From positions 1-41,732 of the IMG/VR virus record IMGVR_UViG_3300022841_000028: 41,732 nt of DNA. One strand, written 5' to 3'. A model generated the notes under the pieces. The model was given only the letters and a program-made list of their open reading frames with translations. It was not told the origin of the DNA and ran no database searches. The stretch is from a virus. Made by a program: the position numbers and the translations under genes. Positions 24,524 to 31,490 of the stretch are shown one piece after another. Each line of letters opens with the position of its first letter. Position 1 is the stretch's first letter.

Positions 24524-24795
24524 ACAAATTTAAAAAGGAAGGCAGTCATCACAACAAGGTATATACCTTTTTGGAGGTTCGTATATTTCAAGATATTTAG
24601 TTCCACAAGGGCAAGTTACTTCGTGTGGTTTAGGTAATAACTTTGGTGTTTTATCCTTAAAAAAACGTGTGGTAACAATGTATAAACTCCATTGCTTTAT
24701 ATTTCCAAAGGTGTTTTTTAATCTATTCATTTTGGTTTTACTTTAAAGGTTATTTAATATTTATAAGGTCACAACGTATCTTATACTTAGCGTTA
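24519..24795. repeat. 277-bp duplicated cassette, copy 1
   Basis: Matches 37880-38156 over 277 nt with two differences seen (G/T near 24735 and A/G near 24771). Identity starts at TTACCAC and ends at GCGTTA, that is, at the core sequences of the flanking palindromes, and contains exactly one gene. This is the pattern expected when a cassette moves as a unit. Confidence 0.85.
24530..24730 (-). CDS. Cassette-borne Cys-rich protein, copy 1
   Basis: 66 residues, identical to the protein at 37891-38091. Cysteines C40-x-C42 (CPCGTKYLEIYE) and C59-C60-x-x-C63 (YIPCCDDCLPF) suggest a small zinc ribbon. The N-terminal half is basic. The identical amino acid sequence at two sites 13 kb apart points to a recent copy. 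Function unknown. Confidence 0.7.
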   Translation of the reverse strand: MNRLKNTFGNIKQWSLYIVTTRFFKDKTPKLLPKPHEVTCPCGTKYLEIYEPPKRYIPCCDDCLPF

Positions 24796-24798
24796 CCC
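24768..24798. repeat. Short cassette boundary site 3
   Basis: AACGTATCTTATACTTAGCG followed by TTACCC: a short self-complementary sequence around GTATCTTATAC, bounded by AACG and CGTT cores. Same sequence at 38129-38158. It forms the 5' edge of the duplicated cassette and abuts the end of the resident early operon. Confidence 0.5.
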
Positions 24799-24808
24799 AC
24801 AATAAAAA

Positions 24809-25006
24809 TTACTCGCTTTCTACTTCACATTCAGCATCAGGCATTATTCCAAATACCTCTTTTATTGTTTCTTTAGAGTGTCCGTCTATTTCTAAAGCCA
24901 ACTCTATTGCATTTCTAATAGCATAAGGGTAGTGGCACGTTTTAGTATCTATTGTTACTATTGGTGATTGGCTTTCGTTTTGGTTTCTTTCAATAATTAT
25001 TTTCAT
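24809..25006 (-). CDS. Unknown early protein, 65 residues
   Basis: Starts MKIIIERNQNESQSPIVTID, contains CHYPYAIRNAIELALEIDGH and an acidic C-terminus. I take the ATG at 25006 rather than the upstream GTG/ATG at 25036, because 25006 gives the usual 4-nt ATGA overlap with the gene before it. Last gene of the operon that starts at the 26404-26426 promoter. Function unknown. Confidence 0.65.
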   Translation of the reverse strand: MKIIIERNQNESQSPIVTIDTKTCHYPYAIRNAIELALEIDGHSKETIKEVFGIMPDAECEVESE

Positions 25007-25188
25007 TTTATAAGTCCTTTTTCTCGGTCTATCCACCCTATATCATAACCTAGGTTATACGCTTTAAGTTTCTCTTCTGCTAGTAGTACCTCGTTACACT
25101 CTTTATAGAACGCTACTACCTTCTCATCTTTAGCGTAAGTCTCTCCGAAGATTAGACCTACTAACTCTTTTGCTTTAACTGTTGTCAT
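25003..25188 (-). CDS. Small helical early protein
   Basis: 61 residues, starting MTTVKAKELVGLIFGETYAK and containing GYDIGWIDREKGLIK. Helical, soluble. Four-nt overlaps at both ends with neighbours in the 24,809-26,392 operon. Family not recognised. Confidence 0.65.
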   Translation of the reverse strand: MTTVKAKELVGLIFGETYAKDEKVVAFYKECNEVLLAEEKLKAYNLGYDIGWIDREKGLIK

Positions 25189-25550
25189 ATTAATGGATTA
25201 GTTAGAGAGATTTCATCTACTTGGATAGATTCCTTACCTGTCGTTTGATTTGCAAATACGCGATGACTAGTTAAGGACTTATGTGAATAGTAACCTGTAC
25301 GCCATATAACTCCTCCACCAAACCTATAATAAACTACTGTATTATGGTCTATAACTGGCTCAGGTCGCTCTTGACTAAAGCCCTCTAAGGTATACTCTGT
25401 GAAGGATAGTAGTTCCTTATCGTCGTGGGGTATAATTAAACCGTTATTCTCCGCATCTATTATGTGAATACCGTCGCCATGTATACCATCATAAACTACC
25501 CAACCGTATACAGCGTGGTACACGTTATCCCCTTTTTTAAATTTATTCAT
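25185..25550 (-). CDS. KOW/SH3-like small protein
   Basis: 121 residues. The N-terminal MNKFKKGDNVYHAVYGWVVY resembles a KOW/SH3-type barrel opening; a second strand-rich part has VVYYRFGGGVIWRTGYYS. No catalytic residues. Coupled to both neighbours by 4-nt overlaps. Possibly a nucleic-acid or protein-binding factor; unproven. Confidence 0.65.
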   Translation of the reverse strand: MNKFKKGDNVYHAVYGWVVYDGIHGDGIHIIDAENNGLIIPHDDKELLSFTEYTLEGFSQERPEPVIDHNTVVYYRFGGGVIWRTGYYSHKSLTSHRVFANQTTGKESIQVDEISLTNPLI

Positions 25551-25882
25551 ATCTTTTTTAATTCTGTACCTGTTAGTGCGTAGTATAAGTTTTGTAGTTG
25601 GTGTACGTGTTTGACCTCCTTATCTATACAATTAGCAAATTCAAAACCGTAAGTATCACATTCTAATTCAACAAAATCCTTAATACATCCTTTGTAATCA
25701 TCCCACCCACTAATCTTTTCAAACCCAAGCATAACTAACCATTCTTCCGTGAGTGTTATAGGTTTTGTTTCAATTATTCCTACTAGGTCTAAATAAGCCC
25801 CACAAGAAACCTGATCATCTACAAACCCAGAAGGTGTTTTACTGTTTACCCAATTACCTATTCTTAATTCTTTTGCGTTCAT
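25547..25882 (-). CDS. Conserved Bacteroidota-phage protein (RIGNWVN / HQLQNLYYALTG type)
   Basis: 111 residues. LRIGNWVN near the start, PITLTEEWLVMLGFEK in the middle and VHQLQNLYYALTGTEL at the end form a pattern I recall from many phages and prophages of Bacteroidota. Its function is not known, but it supports the host assignment. Second or third gene of a tightly coupled operon. Confidence 0.8.
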   Translation of the reverse strand: MNAKELRIGNWVNSKTPSGFVDDQVSCGAYLDLVGIIETKPITLTEEWLVMLGFEKISGWDDYKGCIKDFVELECDTYGFEFANCIDKEVKHVHQLQNLYYALTGTELKKI

Positions 25883-25883
25883 A

Positions 25884-26201
25884 TTAACTTAGTATTGATT
25901 GTTTAACTTGAAAGTCTAATTCTATATTTACTTGCTGCTGATTACACCATAGCCAAACCATAGCTTCTAGCTCTTCTGTCTCTTTTATAGTACCGTAATT
26001 AGGTACGTGTAAGGCTTGACTAGCTCCTAGATAGCTTACTAACTTATCGTTGTTCTCGCATAGGTTAAGCGTCATCATTTCTAAATGTGTATGAAACTCA
26101 TCTAGGCAATGAAACCTACCTATGAAATGGTGATCTTCTGTAAGTTCTACTGTCTCATCCGTGTAGGTCTTGGTCTGTTTGTTTATGTGGTATGATTTCA
26201 T
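25884..26201 (-). CDS. Unknown early protein, 105 residues
   Basis: Starts MKSYHINKQTKTYTDETVEL, with HCLDEFHTHLEMMTLNLCEN and VWLWCNQQQVNIELDFQVKQ. His- and Cys-containing but no clear metal site. Overlaps the next gene upstream by 4 nt. Family not recognised. Confidence 0.65.
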   Translation of the reverse strand: MKSYHINKQTKTYTDETVELTEDHHFIGRFHCLDEFHTHLEMMTLNLCENNDKLVSYLGASQALHVPNYGTIKETEELEAMVWLWCNQQQVNIELDFQVKQSILS

Positions 26202-26392
26202 TTGTTTAGTGCTTTGTTAATTGCTGCTATTGCTTTGTTTTCTGATTCTATTACTTTATTTGTGTCAAACCTGTCTACGTCTAACAACTCTTGCAGTGCT
26301 TCTAGTAGGTCTGGTGCTGCTGCTATAAGTTGAGCTTCGGCTCTTGCTTCTAATGCCTTAGTTTTGTGTTCTTGTAAATTAAATTCTTTCAT
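26198..26392 (-). CDS. Small helical phage protein (LIAAAPDLLEAL type)
   Basis: 64 residues: KALEARAEAQLIAAAPDLLE followed by ALQELLD, a motif found in small proteins of many phages with unknown role. First gene of the operon; promoter 12 nt upstream at 26404-26426. Confidence 0.7.
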   Translation of the reverse strand: MKEFNLQEHKTKALEARAEAQLIAAAPDLLEALQELLDVDRFDTNKVIESENKAIAAINKALNK

Positions 26393-26403
26393 ATCTACCT
26401 TTT

Positions 26404-26426
26404 TTATTATAACCTAAATATACGAA
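26404..26426 (-). promoter_or_regulatory. Bacteroidota-type promoter
   Basis: Minus strand TTCGTATATTTAGG then TTATAATAA. It stands ahead of the six-gene operon 26392 to 24809. The -33 position is weak (GTAG). Confidence 0.7.
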
Positions 26427-26463
26427 ATATTCTTGATATAAGCTACTACTATTTATATACTAA

Positions 26464-26991
26464 TTAGTTGTGGTTAGTTAACTGAGATTTTTTCCATAAA
26501 TCATAATCTTTCTGATTAGCGATATATGCCCAATGTAATAAGGTTTGACGTATTCTTGGAGATATTAAAATATCATCTACGTGGGTTCCTTTTTTATGTA
26601 TCATACCGTAAAGCCTGTTCCTCCATCTTCCATTCACCCCACTGATAGCACTCCATCTCGCTATTTGCCTCTCATCATCCTGACCTCTCATACCTCTACT
26701 ATACTTCATATACCATTCTATCCACCCGTAAGGATCTCTTTCATTAATCCATCCATAATCAGTCCATTGCTGGAAAGATAGTCCTGATCTTACCTTATAC
26801 TTATTACGTTTCGGCAGGTACTTATCTGCTACCCAAAGGTCAGTATTAATCCCAGATAGTTCGTCTAAGCACATTGAGTACAATTCAGTATTCATAGTGG
26901 GTCCTGCTTCAGGTCCGAAGTATGCACCTCCCATAATACCTTCTGAGAACATCTTTCTAACTGTTACTTGGGGTTGGAATTCTAGTTTCAT
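26464..26991 (-). CDS. Trp-rich conserved protein of unknown function
   Basis: 175 residues. It begins MKLEFQPQVTVRKMFSEGIM and contains DPYGWIEWYMKYSRGMRG, DERQIARWSAIS and RQTLLHWAYIAN. I recall this pattern (DPxGWxxWYxxYxxGxR, then RQxLLxWAY) from an uncharacterised family shared by bacteria and fungi. No metal or nucleotide motif is obvious. Monocistronic, with its own promoter at 27003-27024. Confidence 0.7.
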   Translation of the reverse strand: MKLEFQPQVTVRKMFSEGIMGGAYFGPEAGPTMNTELYSMCLDELSGINTDLWVADKYLPKRNKYKVRSGLSFQQWTDYGWINERDPYGWIEWYMKYSRGMRGQDDERQIARWSAISGVNGRWRNRLYGMIHKKGTHVDDILISPRIRQTLLHWAYIANQKDYDLWKKSQLTNHN

Positions 26992-27002
26992 AACTACCTT
27001 TC

Positions 27003-27024
27003 TTATTATACCTAAATATACGAA
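27003..27024 (-). promoter_or_regulatory. Bacteroidota-type promoter
   Basis: TTCGTATATTTAGG then TATAATAA on the minus strand, one nt shorter than the usual form. Twelve nt before the 175-residue gene. No clear -33 TTG. Confidence 0.65.
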
Positions 27025-27205
27025 AACTTATTTAAAATACCTACTTTTTTTTAGTAAACGTAAACTAACTTACGCGTTAATTAATGATCACTAACCTCTT
27101 TACATTTATTAAAAGAGTGCCTTGTAATACCTCAACCCGGTACACCCCGCTCTGTAGGTTTTCACGTTTGAGTATATTTGATTAATTTTATTGTAAGTCT
27201 GTTTA

Positions 27206-27460
27206 TTATAGTAATTTAATAATTTCCCCGGATGTTGATTTAAGAATGTTAATCTTAAACTTATCATAATAGTAATTTAAAACACTCTCCAGTGAAAACT
27301 TAGTAAAGCTAGCAAAGTTTTGGAAATGATGACTAAATAAGTCAGGGGGTATAGGGTTCTTAATAGTAATAGAAGGTTTAAAATTCTCTATATAATACTC
27401 CCAACATATCTGCAGGTGCTTTTCTTCTTTGTAAAACTCTATAAACTGTTCTCTATTCAT
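27206..27460 (-). CDS. Unknown early protein, 84 residues
   Basis: MNREQFIEFYKEEKHLQICW, then PPDLFSHHFQNFASFTKFSL and an end rich in Lys/Ile. Soluble, aromatic-rich. Last gene of the long operon from the 29562-29584 promoter; its start overlaps the 45-residue gene by 8 nt. Family not recognised. Confidence 0.65.
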   Translation of the reverse strand: MNREQFIEFYKEEKHLQICWEYYIENFKPSITIKNPIPPDLFSHHFQNFASFTKFSLESVLNYYYDKFKINILKSTSGEIIKLL

Positions 27461-27590
27461 ACTTTTTTTTATGTTTTTCTTTTCGTTGAAATTTCTTTTT
27501 ATTACGGTACGGGTCAGGACTTCTTGTAGCGTCGAAAACTTCCCGTAGAGTTGTTTCGATTTTCTGAAGAGTTCTATCTTTATGCTTCAT
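27453..27590 (-). CDS. Very small basic protein, 45 residues
   Basis: Starts MKHKDRTLQKIETTLREVFD and ends FQRKEKHKKKYE; strongly basic C-terminus. Both ends overlap neighbouring frames (8 nt with the 84-residue gene; 11 nt with the amber-split gene), supporting it as a translated member of the operon. Function unknown; the charge suggests nucleic-acid contact. Confidence 0.6.
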   Translation of the reverse strand: MKHKDRTLQKIETTLREVFDATRSPDPYRNKKKFQRKEKHKKKYE

Positions 27591-27828
27591 CTGTTATACC
27601 TATGGCTAACATGTCAATAATAACCACGTCTCTGTAGTTTAATTTAGGGTCTCTCCTAGTTTCTCTCTAAATAGGTACCCTTTTAACAGGTGCCTCAATT
27701 GTAGATGTTAATATTATAGGAATCATTGACCCATCTACACACCAAACTTCTTCACTTACCATAGTATTGATTTGTTCATCTAACCTCTCTATACTGGCTT
27801 GTTGTATTGTTTTATATTCTAATTTCAT
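27580..27828 (-). pseudogene. 82-codon gene interrupted by in-frame TAG
   Basis: From the ATG at 27828 the frame reads MKLEYKTIQQASIERLDEQI... to TAG at 27667-27669 (53 residues). It then stays open in the same frame as RETRRDPKLNYRDVVIIDML to TAA at 27580. The downstream part has good protein composition, and its end overlaps the next start, so 82 codons appear to be the ancestral gene. Either an amber mutation or stop-codon readthrough explains it. The start overlaps the upstream gene by ATGA. Confidence 0.6.
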
Positions 27829-28394
27829 TTTTTTTCATAATAATTAAATACTTCTTCTAATTGAGTTTCATCCTTTACTACTGAATTATACCAACCTTCA
27901 CCATTATAATCTAGGGTTTCAATAACATCTACATAGAATGTTTTAGGAGTAAAGGGTAGTCTAAGGTATTGAGAGCTTGTAATTTTACTACCGTCTTTGA
28001 GCTTTACTAAATTGCTTGTGAAGGTGATATCATTTTCCCCTTTAAATACTATAGCGTTTAAATAATAAGGTTTACTATCTTCTCCATCTTTAAATACTGA
28101 TGTTAGTCTTTTGTTTTGAAACAGGGCTCCTTGATTACCGTAATCATTAGAAATATCGTTCCACTCTAAATCGGTGCATTTAAGGCTACTAAGGGGTTCT
28201 TGTGAGAGAAGTTTTTTAATGACATCTAAAATTGCTGATGTAGTAAAAGGGGCTGATCCACCACTTTCTCCATTGTTACTAAATTTCTCTAATAACGCCA
28301 TTATCTCGTTTTTAAAAGGCATAACAATTGAATCTTGTACCTCACTTTCTAGAATTTTAAATTCTAATTCTGCTTTCTTTCTTATATTGCTCAT
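27825..28394 (-). CDS. Unknown early protein, 189 residues
   Basis: The N-terminal helix (RKKAELEFKILESEVQDSIV) is followed by a Gly-rich linker (NNGESGGSAP) and a beta-rich domain (PYYLNAIVFKGENDITFTSN) ending in a helix. No family recognised. Four-nt overlaps at both ends (28391-28394 with the 84-residue gene). Possibly a two-domain adaptor. Confidence 0.7.
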   Translation of the reverse strand: MSNIRKKAELEFKILESEVQDSIVMPFKNEIMALLEKFSNNGESGGSAPFTTSAILDVIKKLLSQEPLSSLKCTDLEWNDISNDYGNQGALFQNKRLTSVFKDGEDSKPYYLNAIVFKGENDITFTSNLVKLKDGSKITSSQYLRLPFTPKTFYVDVIETLDYNGEGWYNSVVKDETQLEEVFNYYEKK

Positions 28395-28645
28395 TTTTTA
28401 AATTTATTAATTGCTTTTGATAATTTAGAGAAGTCAAGATATTTAGACAAATTGTAATCTTCATCACCTACTCCTAAACTCCCTGTTAAACTACTAGCTG
28501 TTTTGTTTTGATGATTTACTAACTCACTAACCCAATCATCCATTATACCACTAGTTTTAACCCACTCCCCTATAGGGTCGTTTATATTTAAAACTACGTC
28601 TTTAAGACCTTTACTTTCTAAGTATTCTTTAGTTAACTTACTCAT
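28391..28645 (-). CDS. Unknown early protein, 84 residues
   Basis: MSKLTKEYLESKGLKDVVLN, then GEWVKTSGIMDDWVSELVNH and a basic helical end. Soluble. Overlaps the lipoprotein gene upstream by 8 nt. Family not recognised. Confidence 0.65.
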   Translation of the reverse strand: MSKLTKEYLESKGLKDVVLNINDPIGEWVKTSGIMDDWVSELVNHQNKTASSLTGSLGVGDEDYNLSKYLDFSKLSKAINKFKK

Positions 28646-28949
28646 TAGTCTGTCTCACTAGACAACCTACTACAAAACCAAAAAGTAAAAAACCGATTGC
28701 TACTATTAACATATCACTATTACCCATATTGGAGTATTTATTTGTTATAGCCAAATCTTTATTAACAATATAATCAAAATTTTCACTATCACTTTTTACT
28801 ATTACTGAGGTGAGTGTAGTATCTTTATCGAATTTAGATTTTGCTACTTCAACTATGTTTCTATCTACACTATTAAAAATGGTAGAATCTTTCTTAGCAC
28901 AACCTATGAATACACAGGCTAGAACTACTATCATTATTACTTTTTTCAT
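28638..28949 (-). CDS. Lipoprotein with C-terminal membrane helix, unimolecular spanin candidate
   Basis: 103 residues. The N-terminus is a lipoprotein signal (MKKVIMIVVLACVFIGCAKK) with the lipobox cysteine at position 17. The periplasmic part is charged, and residues about 77-96 form a membrane helix (DMLIVAIGFLLFGFVVGCLV) followed by RQTNE. An outer-membrane lipid anchor plus an inner-membrane C-terminal helix is the layout of u-spanins such as T1 gp11, which fuse the two membranes at lysis. It sits among early genes rather than beside a lysin, so this is a candidate only. Confidence 0.65.
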   Translation of the reverse strand: MKKVIMIVVLACVFIGCAKKDSTIFNSVDRNIVEVAKSKFDKDTTLTSVIVKSDSENFDYIVNKDLAITNKYSNMGNSDMLIVAIGFLLFGFVVGCLVRQTNE

Positions 28950-28950
28950 A

Positions 28951-29208
28951 TTAATTATTTTTTATTAAGGTTAGTTTGTATGTACTGTTTGTTGTTTTAA
29001 AAACACCATCCCCTAATACCTCTCTTACTGTAGAGGTGAAGAGGTGATTGTGACTTCGATCAAGGTCATTTCCAAAATGAAACCTTTTACCTTTAGTAGG
29101 TAATTCAGTAAAATGGCCTCTTCTTAAATCTCCTTCAAATATGTTGTTAGGGTGTTTTCCATTAAACACATCATCTGATAATTTTTCTAATGTATATAGC
29201 TTGCTCAT
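28951..29208 (-). CDS. Unknown early protein, 85 residues
   Basis: MSKLYTLEKLSDDVFNGKHP, then NIFEGDLRRGHFTELPTKGK and RSHNHLFTSTVREVLGDGVF. Short strands; no known motif. One nt separates its stop from the lipoprotein gene start. Confidence 0.65.
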   Translation of the reverse strand: MSKLYTLEKLSDDVFNGKHPNNIFEGDLRRGHFTELPTKGKRFHFGNDLDRSHNHLFTSTVREVLGDGVFKTTNSTYKLTLIKNN

Positions 29209-29211
29209 ATA

Positions 29212-29550
29212 TTAATATTCTTTTTTTAAAATATCAATAACATTTACATTACTGGTTTCCTTACAATCTGCTAGATGTTGTTCAGTTAAATCCTCAGTAT
29301 AAAAAACTCCAGGCCCAACCTTTATAACATCATAATCTACAAAATCTACTGAGTTGAGAAACTCTCGATTATGGTTACCCTCAAACAACTCATAAAGCAA
29401 TTCACCTTTTATCTCTTCTTTAAATTCTTTAATGGCTTGTTCCTTTTTACCACTGCTTAACCCTTCGTGATTGCTGAAGGAATTAAGTTTTACTTTTACT
29501 TGAAGTGTTACTAGTACTTCTTCGTTTACTTCTACTGTTCTCTGTGACAT
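29212..29550 (-). CDS. Unknown early protein, 112 residues
   Basis: MSQRTVEVNEEVLVTLQVKV, a charged helical middle (KEQAIKEFKEEIKGELLYEL) and a C-terminal VFYTEDLTEQHLADCKETSN. First gene behind the 29562-29584 promoter of an operon that runs to 27206. Family not recognised. Confidence 0.7.
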   Translation of the reverse strand: MSQRTVEVNEEVLVTLQVKVKLNSFSNHEGLSSGKKEQAIKEFKEEIKGELLYELFEGNHNREFLNSVDFVDYDVIKVGPGVFYTEDLTEQHLADCKETSNVNVIDILKKEY

Positions 29551-29561
29551 ATCTATCTTTC

Positions 29562-29584
29562 TTATTATAACCTAAATATACGAA
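29562..29584 (-). promoter_or_regulatory. Bacteroidota-type promoter with upstream element
   Basis: TTCGTATATTTAGG then TTATAATAA on the minus strand. TTG lies 20 nt before TATATTTA, and AATAAACACGACTTT lies just further upstream, an element also found before the promoters at 34924-34946 and 36936-36957. Confidence 0.75.
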
Positions 29585-29615
29585 TAGTTACTCGAGTAGA
29601 CAAGCAAAGTCGTGT

Positions 29616-30115
29616 TTATTGTTGCTCTCCTTCGTAATCTACTAAAATATATTGATCATCTTCATTAGGGTAAATGTCAGTTCCACCATTTAAGTTTACT
29701 GTTATAGAATGATCTTCTAAATTAACACCCCTCACTTCAAGTATAGTATAAAAATGTTCTTTAGTATCATAGTTTAAATCAATTAATACCCTAGCCCTTA
29801 CTTTTATGTCTTCAAATTTTACTGCTTTTATACCTTTTTTAACTTTTCTTGTTTAAGTCCCCAATAGGCTCCTAGTGTACCTCCTAATAGAAAGGCTATT
29901 ATAGTTAATAAATTACCATTAACTATTGAGTTTGCTCCTACAGATACTACAATTAGCCAAGCTAACCCTATACCATTACCTGTAAGTACGGTAGGGAGTA
30001 TTCTTCTTTCAGTAGTGTATATTACATTTAAAGTTCTTAAATAGATAAATACTATTTGGGTAAAAAATATTGTTAAAGCGGATAACCACTCATTATTTAA
30101 AATTGTTTCCATCAT
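29616..30115 (-). CDS. Membrane protein with candidate -1 frameshift extension
   Basis: The 0-frame (29828-30115) gives 95 residues with three hydrophobic segments (ALTIFFTQIVFIYL; IGLAWLIVVSVGA; LLTIIAFLLGGTLGAYWG), resembling a DUF5698-type membrane domain. It ends at TAA two codons after AAA-AAG. The heptamer A-AAA-AAG at 29840-29834 is a classic slippery site in the right phase. A -1 shift joins a 72-codon frame (GIKAVKFEDIKVRARVLIDL onward, to 29616) that has no ATG, GTG or TTG of its own. The full product would be 166 residues. A sequencing or true indel in the A6 run is the main alternative. Confidence 0.6.
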
Positions 30116-30118
30116 AAT

Positions 30119-30247
30119 TTATAAATTTTCTTTAATCCAGTCTTCAAATTCTACAGCTAATCCTGTACAGCCTTCATTCACCTCTTTCCACATATCCGAT
30201 ATTTCTTCTTTGGTGTGCCTTTTAAAAAACTCTTCTATCCCTTCCAT
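30119..30247 (-). CDS. Very small acidic protein, 42 residues
   Basis: MEGIEEFFKRHTKEEISDMW then KEVNEGCTGLAVEFEDWIKE and NL. Acidic amphipathic helix. Three nt before the start of the membrane-protein gene, consistent with coupled expression from the 30346-30368 promoter. Confidence 0.6.
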   Translation of the reverse strand: MEGIEEFFKRHTKEEISDMWKEVNEGCTGLAVEFEDWIKENL

Positions 30248-30345
30248 ATTTATTTATAAAATCCCATCCATTCTTCATAATGCTCTGTATTAATAACCAT
30301 TTTTAATGATTGGTATTACTAGAATGTAAATTCCATAATTATTTC

Positions 30346-30368
30346 TTATTATAACCTAAATATACGAA
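30346..30368 (-). promoter_or_regulatory. Bacteroidota-type promoter
   Basis: TTCGTATATTTAGG then TTATAATAA on the minus strand, about 100 nt before the 42-residue gene. The leader between holds only very short open frames. Confidence 0.65.
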
Positions 30369-30370
30369 AC

Positions 30371-30718
30371 TTAGTTCGGGGAGATAAGAGGAGATGTGTT
30401 TTCTAACCACCCTCTTTTAATCATATCCTTAAGTAGAAACCTAATGTGCTTATAATCTACCTTACCTAACATTTTTCTAGTCTTCTTAACTTCTTTATTA
30501 CATTGGTATCCGTGAGCTAAGTCTATTAGAAATTCATCAAAATCCCAAATGTCAACTGTTTTGAAATTCAAGTCCTTTAATTCCACAGAAGGCATTATAT
30601 ATTCTACCTTACCGTTTTTATTATTGAGTAAAGCATGAAATTCAAACCAATAATTTTTACCTTGATATTCACACCCTACATAGGGGTTTAATAGTTCTTT
30701 TCTACCTTTATTTTTCAT
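30371..30718 (-). CDS. Unknown early protein, 115 residues
   Basis: Basic protein: MKNKGRKELLNPYVGCEYQG, then FHALLNNKNGKVEYIMPSVE and a C-terminal helix-rich part (YKHIRFLLKDMIKRGWLENT). No family recognised. Ends just before the next promoter. The end lies 2 nt from the promoter motif at 30346-30368. Confidence 0.65.
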   Translation of the reverse strand: MKNKGRKELLNPYVGCEYQGKNYWFEFHALLNNKNGKVEYIMPSVELKDLNFKTVDIWDFDEFLIDLAHGYQCNKEVKKTRKMLGKVDYKHIRFLLKDMIKRGWLENTSPLISPN

Positions 30719-30746
30719 ATCTTATTTCACCTTGAATATATTAACT

Positions 30747-30890
30747 TTATAACAGATCCCCTACTAACCGTCGATGTAGTTTAGAAAACTTCCTTTTAAG
30801 TCTTAACTTTTTCAGAACCATATAAAAAGGAGTATTATACTGCTCCCAAATTACATCATCTAACTCTTTAATTTCTTTACTATTTATCAT
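30747..30890 (-). CDS. Very small basic protein, 47 residues
   Basis: MINSKEIKELDDVIWEQYNT, then a highly basic helix (LKKLRLKRKFSKLHRRL). Its start overlaps the 68-residue gene by ATGA, supporting translation. The charge suggests nucleic-acid contact; unproven. Confidence 0.6.
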   Translation of the reverse strand: MINSKEIKELDDVIWEQYNTPFYMVLKKLRLKRKFSKLHRRLVGDLL

Positions 30891-31093
30891 ATTATTTTTA
30901 CTATTTTTGATTGGTAAGGGCCGGTATATTCTACTATTACATACTGCAATTCTCTTTTCGGGTATTTTTGCTTGAGTTCGTATACGTCTTTAATTACATC
31001 TGACATGTTTTTATTTTTATGTTTTATTGGAGGGTTGTTTACTTTTGTAAGTGTTGCGTCTCTGTATGTGTATACTCTAAAATCCCCTATCAT
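30887..31093 (-). CDS. Small basic protein, possibly leaderless
   Basis: 68 residues: MIGDFRVYTYRDATLTKVNN ... LQYVIVEYTGPYQSKIVKII. Short strand-helix-strand fold likely. The sequence TTCGTATATTAAGTTA directly precedes the ATG, so a promoter box appears to touch the start codon. Followed by the 47-residue gene through an ATGA overlap. Confidence 0.65.
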   Translation of the reverse strand: MIGDFRVYTYRDATLTKVNNPPIKHKNKNMSDVIKDVYELKQKYPKRELQYVIVEYTGPYQSKIVKII

Positions 31094-31109
31094 TAACTTA
31101 ATATACGAA
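31094..31109 (-). promoter_or_regulatory. Promoter-like sequence touching start codon
   Basis: Minus strand CTTCGTATATTAAGTT ends beside the ATG at 31093. It keeps TTCGTATATT of the phage promoter but lacks the TATAATAA tail. Transcripts starting here would be leaderless or nearly so. Confidence 0.45.
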
Positions 31110-31135
31110 GAAAAACTTTAACAGTCAACTAAAGG

Positions 31136-31477
31136 TTACCTGTTAATATAGTTAAGGTATTCTCTTGTAGTTTTAACTCTATAAGGTTCTCTGCATTTAA
31201 AGACTCTAAAATCTGCTTCGAACATGTTTGTTACCGTAAACACTTTTACACTTCCGGAAGGTTCTCCTCCGCTAGTATAATAAAACCAATTACCAGGTTT
31301 AGTAGCCTGGTATTTATAATCTACTAAGCATACGGTTATTTGAGCTTGATATTCATATTCACAGTAGTATATAGACATATCGGCTTGGTACTTATGTTGA
31401 ACTTCTATAATTACTTGTGAGTATGTTTTATTTAAACTGCTTACTGTGATAAGAAGTAGGAGGAGTGTTTTCTTCAA
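31136..31477 (-). CDS. Exported DUF6150-like repeat protein
   Basis: 113 residues. A signal peptide (MKKTLLLLLITVSSLNKTYS) is followed by repeats of the form [EY]YQA-x-[IM]-x-[VI]-[YC] (KYQADMSIYY, EYQAQITVCL, KYQATKPGNW, FEADFRVFKC). This pattern matches my memory of small exported Bacteroidota proteins (DUF6150). It would act in the periplasm or outside; possibly acquired from the host. Function unknown. Confidence 0.7.
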   Translation of the reverse strand: MKKTLLLLLITVSSLNKTYSQVIIEVQHKYQADMSIYYCEYEYQAQITVCLVDYKYQATKPGNWFYYTSGGEPSGSVKVFTVTNMFEADFRVFKCREPYRVKTTREYLNYINR

Positions 31478-31490
31478 TTAGCTAGTTTCT

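Noticed and set aside
27580-27828. Genome-wide amber recoding
   Set aside because: TAG cleanly ends other genes, such as those ending at 9173 and 16665.
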